Source: Candidatus Gastranaerophilales bacterium (GTDB taxonomy: Bacteria; Cyanobacteriota; Vampirovibrionia; Gastranaerophilales; Gastranaerophilaceae). From it: 64,000 nt of DNA. The position numbers and the translations under genes are program-made. The DNA lies in contig CAAGHI010000044.1 of the NCBI GenBank assembly GCA_900769645.1, positions 62,001-126,000 on the forward strand. Direction: 5' to 3'. The notes below the pieces were generated by a model, which was given only the letters and a program-made list of their open reading frames with translations, did not search any database and was not told where the DNA came from. Numbering within the stretch: the stretch's first letter is position 1; each line of letters begins with the position of its first letter. Of the stretch, positions 61,970 to 64,000 are shown piece by piece.

Positions 61970-62245
61970 TTTAGATGCCAAGATACAAAGTCTGTATCGT
62001 TAAGTTACTAGGTTACTAAGGCACTAGGGTACTAGCGCACTAAGATCGTTTAAAATCGTCATTCTGAAAGCATAGAATATTAATGCAAGCGAATAGCAAG
62101 CATATAATATTCTTGCTATTCAGAATTTCTTACTAAATTAACATAGACTCCGGATCGTAGTCCGGAGTGACAGTTACGGTTTAGTCGTTTTACAAAAATT
62201 ATAACTACTTCGTAAATATTTTTGTAACAAACTTATCATCTTGGC
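61970..62245. repeat. Composite interspersed repeat block
   Basis: Between the glycosyltransferase and rarA. AAGTTACTAGGTTACTAAGG tract; GTCATTCTGAAAGCATAG ... TTGCTATTCAGAATTT (62060-62128); ACTCCGGATCGTAGTCCGGAG (62148-62168) with GACAGTTACGGTTTAGTCG. Confidence 0.85.
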
Positions 62246-62291
62246 GACTTTTTTAATCTTCTCCAATGTCATGAAAAAATTATAATTGTGC

Positions 62292-62297
62292 TATAAT
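62292..62297 (+). promoter_or_regulatory. rarA -10 element, leaderless start
   Basis: TATAAT, six bases (TATGTT), then ATG at 62304, which is chosen as start over an upstream ATG at 62286. Confidence 0.7.
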
Positions 62298-62303
62298 TAT
62301 GTT

Positions 62304-63536
62304 ATGGCAAATTTATTCACGGAACTCGAAAATCAAAATAAACAAATTCCATTGGCGGAACTTTTACGCCCAAAAACCCTTGAAGATTTTTTAGGTCAAA
62401 GTAATGTTATTTCGCCAAACAGCCCTATCCTCAATTTATTAAAGACAAATAGACTGTTTTCAATGATTTTCTGGGGAACTCCGGGGTGCGGAAAAACAAC
62501 TTTGGCAAGACTTATTGCTACAAAGACTAACGCTAATTTTATCGAAATTTCCGCTGTGACATCTGGTGTAAAAGATATTAAAGACGCTGTTGAAAACGCT
62601 AAATCTGCACTTCGCACAGGTGTAAAAACAATTTTATTTATCGACGAAATCCACAGATATTCAAAGACTCAGCAAGATGCACTTTTGCCACATCTTGAAA
62701 ATGGTACGATTTTTTTAATCGGCTCAACTACAGAAAACCCGTCATTCCAAGTCGTTCCGGCGCTTTTGTCAAGAGTTCAGGTCGTCAGATTGAACCCGAT
62801 TAACGATGAAAGTATGGATAAAATTATCAAAAAAGGCTTTGCGTATTTGGCGAAAAACTACTTGCCGATGGATTGCGAAACCGGTGCAATTGATTTTATC
62901 ATCAACCTTGCAAGAGGGGACGCAAGATATGCCTTGAATGTTGTGGAAAGCGCTTATTTTGCAAGTGATTTGAACGATAATCGACGCAATTTGACCGTAA
63001 AAATAATTGAAGAAATTTGTCAAAAACGTAATACAAGATATTCGCAACAAGAACACTATGACTGCGCTTCGGCTTTTCAAAAAAGCTTACGTGGGTCGGA
63101 TCCTGATGCGGCGATTTATTACCTTGCCAAAATGATTACTGCTGGCGAAGATCCAAGATTTATTGCAAGAAGGCTCATAACTTGTTCGGCAGAAGATGTC
63201 GGGAATGCCGATCCAAATGCATTAAATGTTGCTATAAATGCTTATAAAGCGGTTGAACTTTTGGGGCTTCCTGAGGGGAGAATTCCGCTTGCACAGGCGG
63301 TTATTTATGTTGCAAGGGCGCCAAAGTCGAATGAGGCTTGCATGGCAATAGATGAGGCAATGCAAGATATTGCATCAGGCAAGGATTTCCCGCCACCGAT
63401 GCATTTGAGAGACGCACACTACAAAGACGCTCAAAAATACGGTTTCGGAGTTGGTTACATATATTCTCACGCTGCTCCTGATGTGGAACAACAGTTTTTG
63501 CCAGACGAATTGGTTGGAAAAAAATACACAAGATAA
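62304..63536 (+). CDS. rarA: Replication-associated recombination protein A
   Basis: 410 residues. AAA+ ATPase of the RarA/MgsA/WRNIP1 family: Walker A FWGTPGCGKTT (about 55-65), Walker B FIDEIHR (about 112-118), sensor GSTTENPSF and the C-terminal tetramerisation region with RFIARRLITCSAEDVGNADP. Acts at stalled forks with SSB. Confidence 0.96.
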   Translation: MANLFTELENQNKQIPLAELLRPKTLEDFLGQSNVISPNSPILNLLKTNRLFSMIFWGTPGCGKTTLARLIATKTNANFIEISAVTSGVKDIKDAVENAKSALRTGVKTILFIDEIHRYSKTQQDALLPHLENGTIFLIGSTTENPSFQVVPALLSRVQVVRLNPINDESMDKIIKKGFAYLAKNYLPMDCETGAIDFIINLARGDARYALNVVESAYFASDLNDNRRNLTVKIIEEICQKRNTRYSQQEHYDCASAFQKSLRGSDPDAAIYYLAKMITAGEDPRFIARRLITCSAEDVGNADPNALNVAINAYKAVELLGLPEGRIPLAQAVIYVARAPKSNEACMAIDEAMQDIASGKDFPPPMHLRDAHYKDAQKYGFGVGYIYSHAAPDVEQQFLPDELVGKKYTR

Positions 63537-63608
63537 TCTTTTTAAATAGCCTTTTGGAGAATATTGATTTTTTCGGATTTTGAAATAATTAATCCGAAGG
63601 AGTTTGAT

Positions 63609-64000
63609 ATGGCAATAAAATTATTAGTTTTTGATTATCGAAATAATGAGAAGGATTTTTTCAGGTCACATGAGTTGGAAAACTTTGATATTACTTTCTT
63701 TGTGGAGAGTTTGAATGAAGAAACAGTAAAAAATCTTGATGAGGAGATTTTGAACAGTACCGCTGTAATCAGTGTTTTTGTCAACTCAGAAGTCACAGAG
63801 AATGTAATAAATTCGTTCAAAAATTTGCGAATAATTTCAACTCGCTCGACAGGAATTGACCATATCAATAAACTTGCAGCAGAGGCGAAAAATATTGCTA
63901 TTGTTAATGTTGAAGGTTATGGAGCACGTTCTGTTGCGCAATATACAGTCGGGTTAATGCTTGCACTTGTACGTCATATTATTCCGGCATCTGAATACAT
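63609..64000 (+). CDS. D-isomer-specific 2-hydroxyacid dehydrogenase, N-terminal part
   Basis: First about 130 residues, cut by the window end. GGAGTTTGAT precedes ATG. MAIKLLVFDYRNNEKDF, STRSTGIDHINKLAAEAKNIAIVNVEGYGARSVAQYTVGLML match the substrate-domain and hinge region of the D-lactate dehydrogenase group. The NAD-binding fold lies beyond the window. Confidence 0.85.
   Translation, partial: MAIKLLVFDYRNNEKDFFRSHELENFDITFFVESLNEETVKNLDEEILNSTAVISVFVNSEVTENVINSFKNLRIISTRSTGIDHINKLAAEAKNIAIVNVEGYGARSVAQYTVGLMLALVRHIIPASEY

Noticed and set aside
1..64000. tRNA or rRNA genes
   Set aside because: I looked for T-arm patterns on both strands; only the tmRNA was found.

Overview
The window looks like a chromosomal segment of an anaerobic, AT-rich, diderm gut-type bacterium. 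The best fit is the non-photosynthetic cyanobacterial relatives (Melainabacteria/Vampirovibrionia, Gastranaerophilales-like). Three things point that way. The tmRNA tag reads ANNVIKADFSRAQALAA, close to the ANNIV... tags of cyanobacteria and plastids. A prepilin carries the FTLAEVLITLGIIGVVAAL segment common in that group. The metabolism is anaerobic (Hcp, a 2-oxoacid:ferredoxin oxidoreductase) alongside outer-membrane functions (MlaD, LolA-like). This assignment is inference; no 16S rRNA gene is present.

Layout. 1-10.2 kb is a very AT-rich accessory island: an HTH-cytosine methyltransferase, two pairs/trios of unknown genes including a ComEC-like metallo-beta-lactamase operon, a HExxH protein with a pentanucleotide repeat in its leader, and a decayed paralogue scar. 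10.3-30 kb is mostly core: ssrA, hcp, ruvC-mtnA, gph, dapF, rpsF-ssb-rpsR, rsmH-ftsL, mlaD-upp, rpoZ, a purine nucleoside phosphorylase and korDABC. 30-36.6 kb has a giant coiled-coil protein with glcD, the second of two divergent alpha-amylase-superfamily-like paralogues, and ferritin. 37-44 kb is a seven-gene operon resembling the accessory half of an aryl-polyene/lipid cluster, without ketosynthase or carrier protein. 44-64 kb has TPR, cysE, tyrS, a WecA-like transferase, glyA, a prepilin, HD and GGDEF proteins, purB, murA, a glycosyltransferase, rarA and the start of a 2-hydroxyacid dehydrogenase.

The most notable findings are non-coding. Two convergent intergenic regions (34.4-34.7 kb and 57.8-58.06 kb) each hold a 20-24 residue hydrophobic peptide with a strong ribosome site. 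Each is overlapped by an antisense RNA with its own promoter and terminator. These look like type I toxin-antitoxin loci, the second laid out like Fst/par. Both antisense RNAs and ssrA share a GGGGTTGAAA-N16-TATAAT promoter. Separately, nine genes have a -10 hexamer exactly 6 (once 7) bases before ATG, implying leaderless mRNAs. Dense interspersed repeats fill most gaps and have entered several reading frames (mtnA, an AMP-ligase, an exporter, a prepilin leader).
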